From assembly GCA_012842275.1 (NCBI GenBank), contig DUSK01000051.1:1-38400 (forward strand): a stretch of DNA of 38,400 bases, read 5' to 3'. This document shows positions 22,404 to 31,644 of the stretch, in pieces; position 1 is the stretch's first letter; each line of letters starts with the position of its first letter. Both the position numbers and the translations under genes were made by a program. Origin of the DNA: Syntrophaceticus sp. (GTDB taxonomy: Bacteria; Bacillota; DSM-12270; Thermacetogeniales; Thermacetogeniaceae). The notes under the pieces are model-generated. The model was given only the letters and a program-made list of their open reading frames with translations. It did no database searches and was not told where the DNA came from.

Positions 22404-25085
22404 TCAGTTCAGCTTTTCCACCTTAACAGCACAGACCTTGTATTCACCGGTTTTGGTGATGGGGTCCACCGCAGCACTGGTGAGGACATTGGTCGGGCTT
22501 TCCGTATAATGGAAAGACATCCAAATGACCCCGGGTGGCACCCGGTCCGTTACCTGAACCTTTGTTGTCACTTCTCCCCGCCTGGATGTTACCTTAACCT
22601 TATCACCTGTAGTGACTCCCAGTCGGGATGCATCATCAGGGTTGACCTCTGCATATTCCTCATTCCATATGCTGTTTATCCCTGCCGAGTAGGGTGTTGT
22701 CACATTATAATGGAACAGGATCCTGCCGGTAGAGAGCAGGAACGGGTATTCCTCATCTGGTAGTTCTGCAGGTGGTATATGGTCGATCCCCTGGAACAAT
22801 CCTTTGCCCCTGGTAAATGCGGCAGCGTGCAGGTATTTGGTCCCCGGGTGATCCGGTGTAGGGCAGGGCCACTGCAGGCCATTTTTATCAATGCGTGCAT
22901 AGCTCATTCCCTGATAAGAAGGTGTCAGAGAAGCCATTTCATTGAAAATTTCCTCTGCTGAATTGTAATGCATGGGATAACCCATCCTGGTGCTCATCTC
23001 CATGATTGTCTGCCAGTTGGTGCGACCGGGAATCGGTTCGATGGCTTTGCGAACCCGCTGGACACGCCGCTCAGTGTTGGTAAATGTTCCATCGGTTTCG
23101 GCAAAGCTGGCTGCCGGAAGCACCACATCTGCATATTGAGCGGTTTCGGTCAGGAAAAGCTCATGCACCACCAGAAACTCCAGTTTTTCCAAACCGGATT
23201 TGATGTGGTTGGCATTGGGATCGGTCAAGACCGGGTTTTCACCCAGGATGTACATGGCTTTGATCTCTCCGGAGTTGGCACGATCAAACATCTCAGGGAT
23301 CATCAACCCGACTTCTGCAGGTAGAGAAACACCCCAGGCTTTTTCGAATTTTTCCCTTACAGCCGGATCGGTTACCTTCTGGTAACCGGGATAGACATTG
23401 GGGAGAGCACCCATATCACAGGCACCTTGTACATTGTTCTGGCCGCGCAGAGGGTTGACACCTGTGCTTTCCCTGCCGATATGCCCGGTTAACATAGCTA
23501 GGTTGGCGATGCTCATAACATTATTGGTTCCACAAACGTGTTCTGTAATCCCAAGGGTATAGAATATTCCAGCCTTATCGGTTTTAGCATAAAGCCTGGC
23601 AACTGCGTAGATGTCTTCAGCAGGCACTCCGCAGAGTTCAGAGGCGTATTCAGGCGTATACTTTTCTACTGTTTGTTTCAAGGCTTCAAAGTTCTCTGTG
23701 CGCTCTTCGATAAACTTCTTATCGTAGAGGTCCTCTTTGATAATAACGTGCATAATGGCGTTCAGGAGCGGGATATCTGTACCAGGTTTGATCTGCAGCC
23801 AATAATCAGCCTCTGCAGCAAGTTCAGTACGACGTGGGTCAACAACTATCAGTTTTGCTCCTTTTCGTTTTGCCTGCTTCATTTTGTAACCGATCACCGG
23901 GTGGGCCTCAGTGGTGTTGGTTCCGATCAGGAATAAGAGTTCAGCCCCAAGTATTTCATTGATGGAGTTGGTCATTGCGCCACTGCCGAATGATGTGGCC
24001 AGACCGGCCACTGTGGGCGCGTGTCAGGTGCGGGCACAGTGGTCAACATTGTTTGTGCCCATCACCGCCCTCACAAATTTTTGCACCAGGTAATTCTCTT
24101 CATTGGTACACCTAGCAGAACTCAAAGATGCAAAAGCATTGGCCCCGTATTTTTCTTTTATTTCCCCCAAACGCTTTGCTATGGTATTAAAGGCCTCGTC
24201 CCAAGATACCGGTACAAACTTGCCATCCACTTTAACCAGAGGTGAGGTCAGCCTCTTGTCGCTGTGCACAAAATCCCAGCCGAAACGGCCCTTAATACAG
24301 AGCTGTTTGCCGTTGACTACACTCTCCGGATTAGAGGTTACACCTGCGATTTTGCCATCCTTCACCATTAAATCAAAGTTGCATCCAGTCCCACAGAAGG
24401 GACAGGTGGTTTTAACCCTTTTATACTCCCATCTGCGTCCTTTGCCCTGCATCTGTTTTTCAGTCAGAGCTCCGGTGGGGCACACAGCCACACAGTTGCC
24501 GCAGTATACACAGTCTGACTCCGCTAGGGTAGTGTCTCCAAAGGGACCTACTTTGGTTTTGAACCCACGGTAAGAAAAGTCAATGATGTCATTACAGGTC
24601 ATTTCTGCACAGGCTCTGATGCACCGCCCGCAGAGGATGCATTTGTTGAGGTCCCGGATGATGAAGGGGTTATTGTCTTCCACTTCATAGCTGTGTTTTT
24701 CGGGATTGATGAAGGGACTCTTTTTAACCCCATATTGGTAGCAGTATTCTGCCAGCTTGCAGTCCCCTAGTTTTTCACAGGACAGGCAGTCAAGCGGGTG
24801 GTTGGCGATCAGCAGTTCCAATATGGTTTTGCGAGCCTCAATAATTTGAGGTGTATCAGTGCGTACAACCATACCATCGGTTGCCATTGTTACACAGGAT
24901 GCCGGAAGATTGCGCATGCCCTCGATTTCCACGACACAAAGCCGGCAGGCTCCAACAGCAGTCAGGTCCGGGTCATGGCAGAGCCTAGGAATATGGATTC
25001 CCAGCTGTTCTGCTGCCTCAAGAACAGTTGTCCCAGCAGGAACCTGAACTTCTTGTCCATCAATAGTCAGCTTGACAAGTTCCAT
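22404..25085 (-). CDS. fdhA: Selenocysteine-containing formate dehydrogenase alpha subunit (893 aa when UGA is read as Sec)
   Basis: Two collinear in-frame ORFs separated only by TGA at 24026-24024: ...NNVDHCART-U-HAPTVAGLATSFG...; 2Fe-2S (CHDPDLTAVGACRLC), 4Fe-4S (CILCGRCIRAC, CVYCGNCVAVCP) and molybdopterin Fe-S motif (CPFCGTGCNF). Confidence 0.95.
23995..24026 (-). promoter_or_regulatory. bSECIS element with Sec UGA codon
   Basis: - strand TGA CACGCGCCCACA GTGGCC GGTCT GGCCAC: perfect 6-bp stem with GGUCU apical loop at nt 22-26 counted from the U of UGA, the same placement I recall for the E. coli fdhF SECIS. Confidence 0.88.
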
Positions 25086-25253
25086 TTTTATCCCTCCTTA
25101 ATGCATTATTGGAATATTCAAACTTAATTGATGGCTCACTAAAAAAGGGTTATCCTTTTCCTTGAGGGTTCTATCTATTGTGCAATAAATTGGTTTTGTA
25201 GGTCATTGTGCAATGAGATTTTGCGGAGTGATTGTTTCATGTTATATCTGTTA

Positions 25254-25307
25254 AAGAAAAAAAGGCCCCGGGTTGTCTTTCCTCCCGCCCAAGAGGAAAG
25301 ACAACCC
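25254..25307 (-). terminator. Intrinsic terminator in the fdhA leader (attenuator 2)
   Basis: Perfect 15-bp stem GGGTTGTCTTTCCTC/GAGGAAAGACAACCC (25307-25293 / 25284-25270), followed on the - strand by GGGGCCTTTTTTTC. Confidence 0.8.
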
Positions 25308-25420
25308 AAATTTATAGGGAAAAGGAATGTGAGCAAAGTTAATAATGAAACCTTATTTGGGTTGTTACATCAGGTGCTTTGTTCCTGACGGTATAAGGTG
25401 GACTCGCGGGCACCACCTCC
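25293..25420 (-). ncRNA. Unassigned structured leader element upstream of attenuator 2 of fdhA
   Basis: - strand ACAACCCAAAT (25365-25355) is perfectly complementary to ATTTGGGTTGT (25311-25301) overlapping the terminator 5' arm; upstream stems AGGTGG/CCACCT, ACCTTAT/ATAAGGT, TCAGG/CCTGA partly mutually exclusive. Confidence 0.5.
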
Positions 25421-25450
25421 TATGCGGGCGTTAAACACAATTTGTTTTCA

Positions 25451-25487
25451 TAAATTAAACAGCCGGAGTGCGAAAACACTCCGGCTG
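25451..25487 (-). terminator. Intrinsic terminator following the Moco/Tuco-like aptamer (attenuator 1)
   Basis: Perfect 11-bp stem CAGCCGGAGTG/CACTCCGGCTG, 6-nt loop, followed on the - strand by TTTAATTTA. Confidence 0.7.
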
Positions 25488-25502
25488 AAAACTGCTGCCG
25501 TT

Positions 25503-25600
25503 ACTCCTTTCCGCACTGGGAGGCGCACCCGTTTCCAGGTACACCCTATCGATCCGACTTCCATAGCATCAAAGGCCACAGGAAAGTGGATTCGGAGTGT
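25503..25600 (-). ncRNA. Moco/Tuco riboswitch-like aptamer in the fdhA leader
   Basis: - strand: P1 ACTCC/GGAGT; long stem ATCC-ACTT..CC/GG-AAGT..GGAT carrying a UAUGG/CCUGUG tetraloop-receptor-like element; hairpin GGTGTACCTG-GAAA-CGGGTGCGCC with a GNRA loop; CACTCCG complementary to CGGAGTG of the following terminator; located upstream of a molybdo/tungsto-enzyme gene. Confidence 0.62.
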
Positions 25601-25762
25601 ATTAAATTTTTTAATGTTCACTTTAGATCTCTTTTACTATTTTTAATATTATTCTCCAAATAGGCAGAAACTCCTTCCCGGTTTGAAAAAAACATAGAAA
25701 CTGTGAATAACATTTCTTGATAGGGGCACAATACAGGAAAATCGTGGCAGAGGGCGTTAGTT

Positions 25763-26497
25763 GTGAAAAAAGCACTGCTACTGCTGATTGTCCTGAGTGT
25801 TCTGACTGTTCCCTTTATTTCTGGTGAAATAATGAAAAAGGAACCTCTGGCTTTTGAGGAAATGCTCTTATTGATGGAAGCCAGTGGTGTGAAGGTGGAG
25901 GGCTGCCAGCTCCAGGGCTGGGCCCTTATCCAGGATTGTGGCAAAGCAGCAGATGTGTGGGAGAAAAGGAAGATCGGTCAAAGGCTACACCTGCCTGAAG
26001 CTTTAATAATGAGCCTTCCCGAGGGAGAGGGGGATGGTTTAACTATTGTTTTTGCTGAAAAGGATCTACAGGCTGATCTTGTCTTCAAAAAAATAAAAGA
26101 AACACCAAAAAACGACCTCTTCTACCTATCCCTTAAATGTAATTTTTATAATTTCCAGGGCAGACCAGGTGAAAGTGTTTTATGGGAGAAAAAAATAAGG
26201 GACGCCATAGCTGTTTTAGGAAATGAACACGGGGTTTACCTGACAGTGGAGGGGAAAATTTCCCCTTTGGATAAAAAAGCGCAGAAAGCCTGGGCCATGG
26301 CTGTTTTCCGGGAGATCGGTGCCCAGGTGGTGGATACCCTTCAGACCGGCAGTTATACCACTATTACAGGCCACACACCTTTTTTTGCTGATATTGCCGT
26401 TGGTAAGAAGAAAATCAATTTTAATCTGGCAATGATTAGTCAGGAAGAGGAAACAAGGGTGCTCTTGGGCTCTCCATTAATTACCTGTGAGTACTAG
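25763..26497 (+). CDS. ywmB: YwmB-like protein (TATA-box-binding-like fold family)
   Basis: Position directly upstream of murA and 244-aa size with N-terminal signal/TM segment; weak motif evidence. Confidence 0.7.
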   Translation: MKKALLLLIVLSVLTVPFISGEIMKKEPLAFEEMLLLMEASGVKVEGCQLQGWALIQDCGKAADVWEKRKIGQRLHLPEALIMSLPEGEGDGLTIVFAEKDLQADLVFKKIKETPKNDLFYLSLKCNFYNFQGRPGESVLWEKKIRDAIAVLGNEHGVYLTVEGKISPLDKKAQKAWAMAVFREIGAQVVDTLQTGSYTTITGHTPFFADIAVGKKKINFNLAMISQEEETRVLLGSPLITCEY

Positions 26498-26585
26498 AAA
26501 ATTCCGGAAGGATTCAGGTCACGAAAACAGAATTATTAATGAGAATCTACAGAAAAAGTAAACATGGGCGCAACAGAAATAATAA

Positions 26586-27875
26586 TTGAAAGTAGGAGAA
26601 GTATTGGAGGATAAATATTTAATCGAAGGCGGTTCAACACTTAATGGAACTGTTTGCATCAGCGGATCAAAGAATGCCAGCCTGCCGCTGCTTGCAGCCT
26701 CTCTCCTCACAGCAGATAAATGCATTTTCAAAGGTGTCCCACACCTATTAGATATCGATAATATGATAAAGATGCTTTCTGGTTTAGGTGCCCAGGTAAA
26801 CCATCAGGGCAGCCAGATTGTAATCCAGGCCCGTGAACTGCGGGAGACCGGTATGCTCCATCTTTATGCCAGGAAAATGAGGGCTTCCTTCTTATTGTTG
26901 GGCCCGCTCTTGGTACGGCTTGGTGAAGTCTGTCTTCCTTTGCCGGGTGGCTGTGCCATCGGTTCAAGACCTGTTGACCTGCATTTGAAAGGGCTGAGTT
27001 CCTTAGGCGCCCGTTTTCAGATGGAAAACGGCTATATCAGGGCATCAGCAGGGGAACTGCGAGGGTGTGAGGTCCCTCTCAGCTATCCCAGTGTAGGGGC
27101 TACGGAAAACATCATGATGGCAGCTGCTGCTGCTCAAGGAAAAACCACGATAATTAATGCCGCTATGGAACCGGAGATAGTTGATCTGGCTGATTTATTA
27201 AATAAAATGGGTGCCCGGGTGACCGGTGCAGGCAGCAGTGTTATTGAGGTGGAGGGAAATCGGGAACTGCATGGTGCTGCACATACTGTGATCCCCGACC
27301 GGATTGAGGCAGGTACCTATATGATCGCCGCTGCCGCAGCCGGTGGGCAGGTTCATCTGGAGAGGGTGATAGCCGAACACCTGAGGGCAGTGATCGACAA
27401 GTTACGTGAGGCAGGGATCAGAATAGAAGAAGGGAACAACGAACTGCTGGTAAGGCCCGGGCGCAAAATGAATCCTCTTAAGATCATTACTGGCCCTTAC
27501 CCTGCTTTTCCCACAGATCTGCAGCCCCAGTTCGCCGCCCTTTTGTCGGTTGTGCCGGGTGAGAGCACTATTACAGAAACGGTTTTCGAAAACCGGTTTC
27601 TGTACACAAAGGGCCTGCAGCAGATGGGAGCGCAGATCACTGTTGATGGGCGCACTGCCTGCATACGGGGGGTAGAAAGCCTCATTCCCGCACAGGTTGA
27701 AGCCACCGATTTGAGGGCTGGCGCAGCATTGGTGATTGCGGCATTAATGGCACCCGGGAGAACGGAAATAAGCGGGGTTTATCACCTGGACCGGGGTTAC
27801 GAAAACCTGGAGGGCAAATTGACATCCCTGGGGGTAAAAATCAGCCGGGTAGCTGATCAAGCAGCTAACCTCTAA
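26586..27875 (+). CDS. murA: UDP-N-acetylglucosamine 1-carboxyvinyltransferase
   Basis: ISGSKNASLPLLAASLL; active-site loop LPGGCAIGSRPVDLHLKG with Cys. Confidence 0.97.
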   Translation: MKVGEVLEDKYLIEGGSTLNGTVCISGSKNASLPLLAASLLTADKCIFKGVPHLLDIDNMIKMLSGLGAQVNHQGSQIVIQARELRETGMLHLYARKMRASFLLLGPLLVRLGEVCLPLPGGCAIGSRPVDLHLKGLSSLGARFQMENGYIRASAGELRGCEVPLSYPSVGATENIMMAAAAAQGKTTIINAAMEPEIVDLADLLNKMGARVTGAGSSVIEVEGNRELHGAAHTVIPDRIEAGTYMIAAAAAGGQVHLERVIAEHLRAVIDKLREAGIRIEEGNNELLVRPGRKMNPLKIITGPYPAFPTDLQPQFAALLSVVPGESTITETVFENRFLYTKGLQQMGAQITVDGRTACIRGVESLIPAQVEATDLRAGAALVIAALMAPGRTEISGVYHLDRGYENLEGKLTSLGVKISRVADQAANL

Positions 27876-28411
27876 TCCTGTTCTGCATACTGTATTGCAG
27901 GGTTTTTCCAATTGGGTGTCCTGGAATCTGTGGCATTTTTTATTGTTCGCATTTTTTTGAATTGTTCAAACTGTTCCCTTACATATGGGTTCTCTGTCAG
28001 GAATTGATTAAAGATATCAAGCAACTGGAGAGTGTGAAGGCTGATATTGTGTTCGATCAGTTCGGTTTCCACCAGCAGGTTTTCCCCTACCCCCAGGAAT
28101 TTAAGAAATGTTTCCACTGTGTTGTGCCTTTCCAATAAAAATTTACCTATTTCTTTACCGTTTTCTGTAAGAAAGATGATTCCGTATTTTTTATAGTGAA
28201 CCAGATCGAGTGCGGTCAATTTCTGCACCATTTTGGTTGCTGAGGGCGCCCGCACATTAAGCAGAGCGGAAAGGGTTGAAATGCGGACATAGCCGTCTTT
28301 AAGACTTGACCTGTAGATCATCTCCAGATAATCCTCCATAGCCGGTGTTAATGTTCTTTTCTTTTGTTCAAGCAGTTGATAGCCGCGCACTGTATGAAAG
28401 TTTTTTTTCAT
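27872..28411 (-). CDS. DtxR/MntR-family metal-dependent transcriptional regulator
   Basis: LTPAMEDYLEMIYRSSLKDGYVRISTLSALLNVRAPSATKMVQKLTALDLVHYKKYG. Confidence 0.88.
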   Translation of the reverse strand: MKKNFHTVRGYQLLEQKKRTLTPAMEDYLEMIYRSSLKDGYVRISTLSALLNVRAPSATKMVQKLTALDLVHYKKYGIIFLTENGKEIGKFLLERHNTVETFLKFLGVGENLLVETELIEHNISLHTLQLLDIFNQFLTENPYVREQFEQFKKMRTIKNATDSRTPNWKNPAIQYAEQD

Positions 28412-28636
28412 TTCACCACCACCCCTTGTTTATTTTTATTCATCCTCTTTTTCCATCTATACCAAAACAGGAACAGCGGGTTGAAGAAAGCATGCAAGCT
28501 AACCAGCGGCGAGAAAAAGCGCCACTGGTGACAATCGGGTTTTCCAAAACTAAGGGGGAACTCGAAACATGTGTTATATTTAGAGTAAATAAAATATTTT
28601 TATATTTAAAAAAGTTTGACGAAAGGATAAGAAAAA

Positions 28637-29968
28637 ATGGCTACTAATGAGCGTTTATCCAAAGCAAATAAACCAGCAGAAGATGCCATGAAACTCCATC
28701 CTTTTTACCGTGGTAAAATGCAAACCTTGCCGCGTTGCACGGTCAGAAATATGGATGACTTTGCTATCTGGTACACACCTGGAGTAGCTGCACCTTGTAA
28801 AGCGATCAAGGAAAACAAGGATCTTGTTTATGACTATACCTGTAAGTGGAATACAGTAGCTGTCGTTTCAGATGGCACCAGAGTATTGGGCTTGGGGGAT
28901 ATTGGCCCGGAAGCTGCCATGCCTGTTATGGAAGGAAAGGCCCTGCTCTTCAAATATCTGGGCGGTGTAGATGCTGTACCAATTTGTCTGGATACCAAAG
29001 ATCCGGACGAGTTTATTCAGACGGTGAAATATCTCCAGCCTTCCTTTGGCGGAATTAATCTGGAGGACATTTCTTCCCCCAAATGCTTTTATATTCTTGA
29101 CCGCCTGCGCAATGAAATGGAAATACCTGTTTGGCATGACGACCAGCAAGGCACAGCAGCAGTTACTTTGGCTGCTTTGATTAATGCCCTTAAACTGGTC
29201 GGCAAAAAAATGGATGAAGTTAAAATGGCTATGATTGGAGCAGGAGCTGCTAACGTCTGTATTGCGAAAGTGCTGATTAAAGCCGGTGTTACCGCAGGTA
29301 ACATATATATGACTGACGTGGACGGAATACTTAACCCAGGGCGCACTGAATTAAAAGACAGTAAAGAGCTTTGGGAGTTATGTACAACAACTAACGCAGA
29401 AGGCCGCACAGGTGGGAACGCAGAAGCTATCAAAGGAACAGATGTGGTTATCGCGTTATCTGCACCAGGCCCGGGTATTATCAATAAGGAATGGATAAGT
29501 ACTATGGCTGACGAAGCCATTGTCTTCGCTTGCGCTAATCCTGTTCCGGAAATCTGGCCATGGGAAGCCAAAGAAGCTGGAGCCAGGATTGTAGTCACTG
29601 GACGTTCCGACTTCCCCAACCAGGTTAACAATTCTCTGGGTTTCCCTGCTATCTTCCGTGGCGCCCTGGATGTCAGAGCGAAAACAATCACCGATGAAAT
29701 GTGCATAGCTGCTGCTTATGCATTAGCCAATTTCGCAGAAGAAAAAGGATTGCTCAGAGATGATTACCTCTTACCCACAATGGAAGATTGGGAAGCCTTC
29801 CCTAGGGAGGCGGCCGCTGTCGGAGTAAAAGCAGTGGAACAGGGAGTAGCTAGGATTGAAAGAAGTTATGAAGATTTATACGATACGGCGGTAAAAACCA
29901 TATTAGAGGCACAGGAGATGACTCAATTGTTAATGAGAGAAGGCTATATAGCAAAGGTCCCGAAATAA
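28637..29968 (+). CDS. NAD(P)-dependent malic enzyme
   Basis: [56 protein letters not shown]. Confidence 0.95.
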   Translation: MATNERLSKANKPAEDAMKLHPFYRGKMQTLPRCTVRNMDDFAIWYTPGVAAPCKAIKENKDLVYDYTCKWNTVAVVSDGTRVLGLGDIGPEAAMPVMEGKALLFKYLGGVDAVPICLDTKDPDEFIQTVKYLQPSFGGINLEDISSPKCFYILDRLRNEMEIPVWHDDQQGTAAVTLAALINALKLVGKKMDEVKMAMIGAGAANVCIAKVLIKAGVTAGNIYMTDVDGILNPGRTELKDSKELWELCTTTNAEGRTGGNAEAIKGTDVVIALSAPGPGIINKEWISTMADEAIVFACANPVPEIWPWEAKEAGARIVVTGRSDFPNQVNNSLGFPAIFRGALDVRAKTITDEMCIAAAYALANFAEEKGLLRDDYLLPTMEDWEAFPREAAAVGVKAVEQGVARIERSYEDLYDTAVKTILEAQEMTQLLMREGYIAKVPK

Positions 29969-30091
29969 ATAGAGCTGTCGCTGAGCCGGCGGGGGGTAAC
30001 ACAACAATGTAAGGAATGTTCTAATCCTGGCTCTAATTGCATAAAATTGGGAAAAGATTAAAATTGGCAGACTGAAAGGATAGGCTGGAGT

Positions 30092-31075
30092 ATGGCAGCA
30101 AAATTCGGAGGTTACCGTTGGCTGGGCTATATGATAGTTGTGCTGACCCTGGTGGTGATCGGTATTCCCGCCCTTTTAGTTCGGGGCTGCAGCTGGGAAA
30201 GCGGAGAGCCGATCAAAAAGGATGGGGTGCAGGTCAAGCTGCAGGTTTCTGAGAAGGAGATCATTTCCCTTCCTCTGGAGCAGTATTTAACCGGTGTTGT
30301 GGCTGCAGAGATGCCTGTTTCTTTTCATGAGGAGGCTTTAAAGGCACAGGCGGTGGCTGCGCGCACCTATGCCCTGCTGCGCATGGTCAGGGAAGAAGAG
30401 GATGATCAACACCCAGATGCGCACCTTTGTGCAGATCCCAGCCACTGCCAGGCCTGGATCAGCAATGAGGAGATGAGGAAACGGTGGGGCTGGAATTACC
30501 GTCCCAATTATCACAAAATCAGCTCTGCCGTACTGGCAACCAAGGGTAAGGTATTGACCTGTGAGGGCCAATTAATAGATCCGGTCTATCATTCCAGCTG
30601 TGGGGGGAGGGGCACTGAGGATGCCAGAGAGGTATGGGGTCATGAAGTGCCCTATTTGAAAAGCGTTGCTTGCAGCTATGATGCCCCTGAAAAGCAGAAG
30701 CCGGTCAATACGCAAATGTCTCTTCAGGAGCTGTTTACAAAGCTGGGGATCAGAGAGCAAGCGATAGCTGTTGCTGCCGGTTCTGATCTGATGGAGATCC
30801 AGGAGCGGACAGAAAGTGGTCGAGTGAAAAGAGTCAAAGTGGGTTCTCAGACCTTCTCAGGGGTTGAACTGCGCAAAAGATTGGGATTGCGTTCTACCGA
30901 TTTTAAGGTGGACTGCACTGGAAAGAAGGTCATTTTCTCTACCCGGGGATATGGGCATGCTGTCGGGATGTGCCAGTATGGGGCAAACGGGCTTGCCCAG
31001 AGGGGTGCAAACTATGATCAAATCCTCAGCCACTACTATCAAGGGGCCAAACTGAAAACCGTACCGGAGAAATGA
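30092..31075 (+). CDS. spoIID: Stage II sporulation protein D
   Basis: LEQYLTGVVAAEMPVSFHEEALKAQAVAARTYAL; YHSSCGGRGTEDAREVWG; GYGHAVGMCQYGANGLA. Confidence 0.95.
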   Translation: MAAKFGGYRWLGYMIVVLTLVVIGIPALLVRGCSWESGEPIKKDGVQVKLQVSEKEIISLPLEQYLTGVVAAEMPVSFHEEALKAQAVAARTYALLRMVREEEDDQHPDAHLCADPSHCQAWISNEEMRKRWGWNYRPNYHKISSAVLATKGKVLTCEGQLIDPVYHSSCGGRGTEDAREVWGHEVPYLKSVACSYDAPEKQKPVNTQMSLQELFTKLGIREQAIAVAAGSDLMEIQERTESGRVKRVKVGSQTFSGVELRKRLGLRSTDFKVDCTGKKVIFSTRGYGHAVGMCQYGANGLAQRGANYDQILSHYYQGAKLKTVPEK

Positions 31076-31088
31076 CCTTGCCTGAGGC

Positions 31089-31127
31089 AACTGCCCGCCT
31101 GTTTCGGCCGGGCAGTTTTTATTTTTC
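31089..31127 (+). terminator. Terminator downstream of spoIID
   Basis: AACTGCCCG/CGGGCAGTT stem followed by TTTATTTTT. Confidence 0.75.
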
Positions 31128-31270
31128 CATACCCCTTGGCTGAAATAAGGAAACAGCAAACTTGATTTGTTAATTATGCAAATTGATCCTCAAGTTACCG
31201 GGTGCTCCTGTTAGTCTTTTTCCTTTTTCCCCTGGATATATTGTACTGATAATTGAAAACGGGGGGAGCC

Positions 31271-31522
31271 ATGGTGCAGGAGTATATCCGCCGCCGGGTC
31301 ATTAAGGTCAGCAAATATATTTTAGAAACCTCAGCAACCGTTCGTCAGGCAGCCAAAGTTTTTGGAGTAAGCAAAAGCACTATTCATAAAGATTTGGCTG
31401 AGCGGTTGCCTAGGATTAACCAGCAATTGGCCAAAAAGGTGCGGGTTGTTCTCGACCGCAATAAGGCTGAGCGCCATCTGCGTGGTGGGGAAGCGACCAG
31501 AAGGAAGTACCGGGGAGAATAA
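31271..31522 (+). CDS. spoIIID: Sporulation transcriptional regulator SpoIIID
   Basis: VKVSKYILETSATVRQAAKVFGVSKSTIHKDLAERLP-like sequence; directly upstream of mbl. Confidence 0.95.
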   Translation: MVQEYIRRRVIKVSKYILETSATVRQAAKVFGVSKSTIHKDLAERLPRINQQLAKKVRVVLDRNKAERHLRGGEATRRKYRGE

Positions 31523-31644
31523 AACATTAGAGAAAAAATGGTAACATTAGAAGGTTATATTGGATTTTCGTCGAAATCATACAGGAAGTTCTAATATAAA
31601 CAGAATATGATAGCTAATCCAATTTCGAAAGGAATGCTAATCAA

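Noticed and set aside
24003-24026. fdhA as a frameshifted or nonsense pseudogene
   Set aside because: Both halves are in the same frame, separated by a single TGA at the known Sec position with a SECIS-like hairpin, and all Fe-S/Mo motifs are intact.
22308-25127. Multiple + strand ORFs antisense to fdhA
   Set aside because: Short overlapping ORFs in the shadow of a strongly coding - strand gene; no RBS or family signal.
25396-25425. T-box-like string on the - strand (AGGTGGTGCCCGCGAG versus AGGGTGGNACCGCG)
   Set aside because: Imperfect match with an extra base, no Stem I/specifier features upstream (an aptamer-like fold is there instead), the terminator is >80 nt away, and fdhA is not an amino-acid-related gene.
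28345-28647. ORF of 100 aa on + strand
   Set aside because: Overlaps the 5' end of the mntR-like gene on the opposite strand and the malic enzyme start; no recognisable family, probably spurious.
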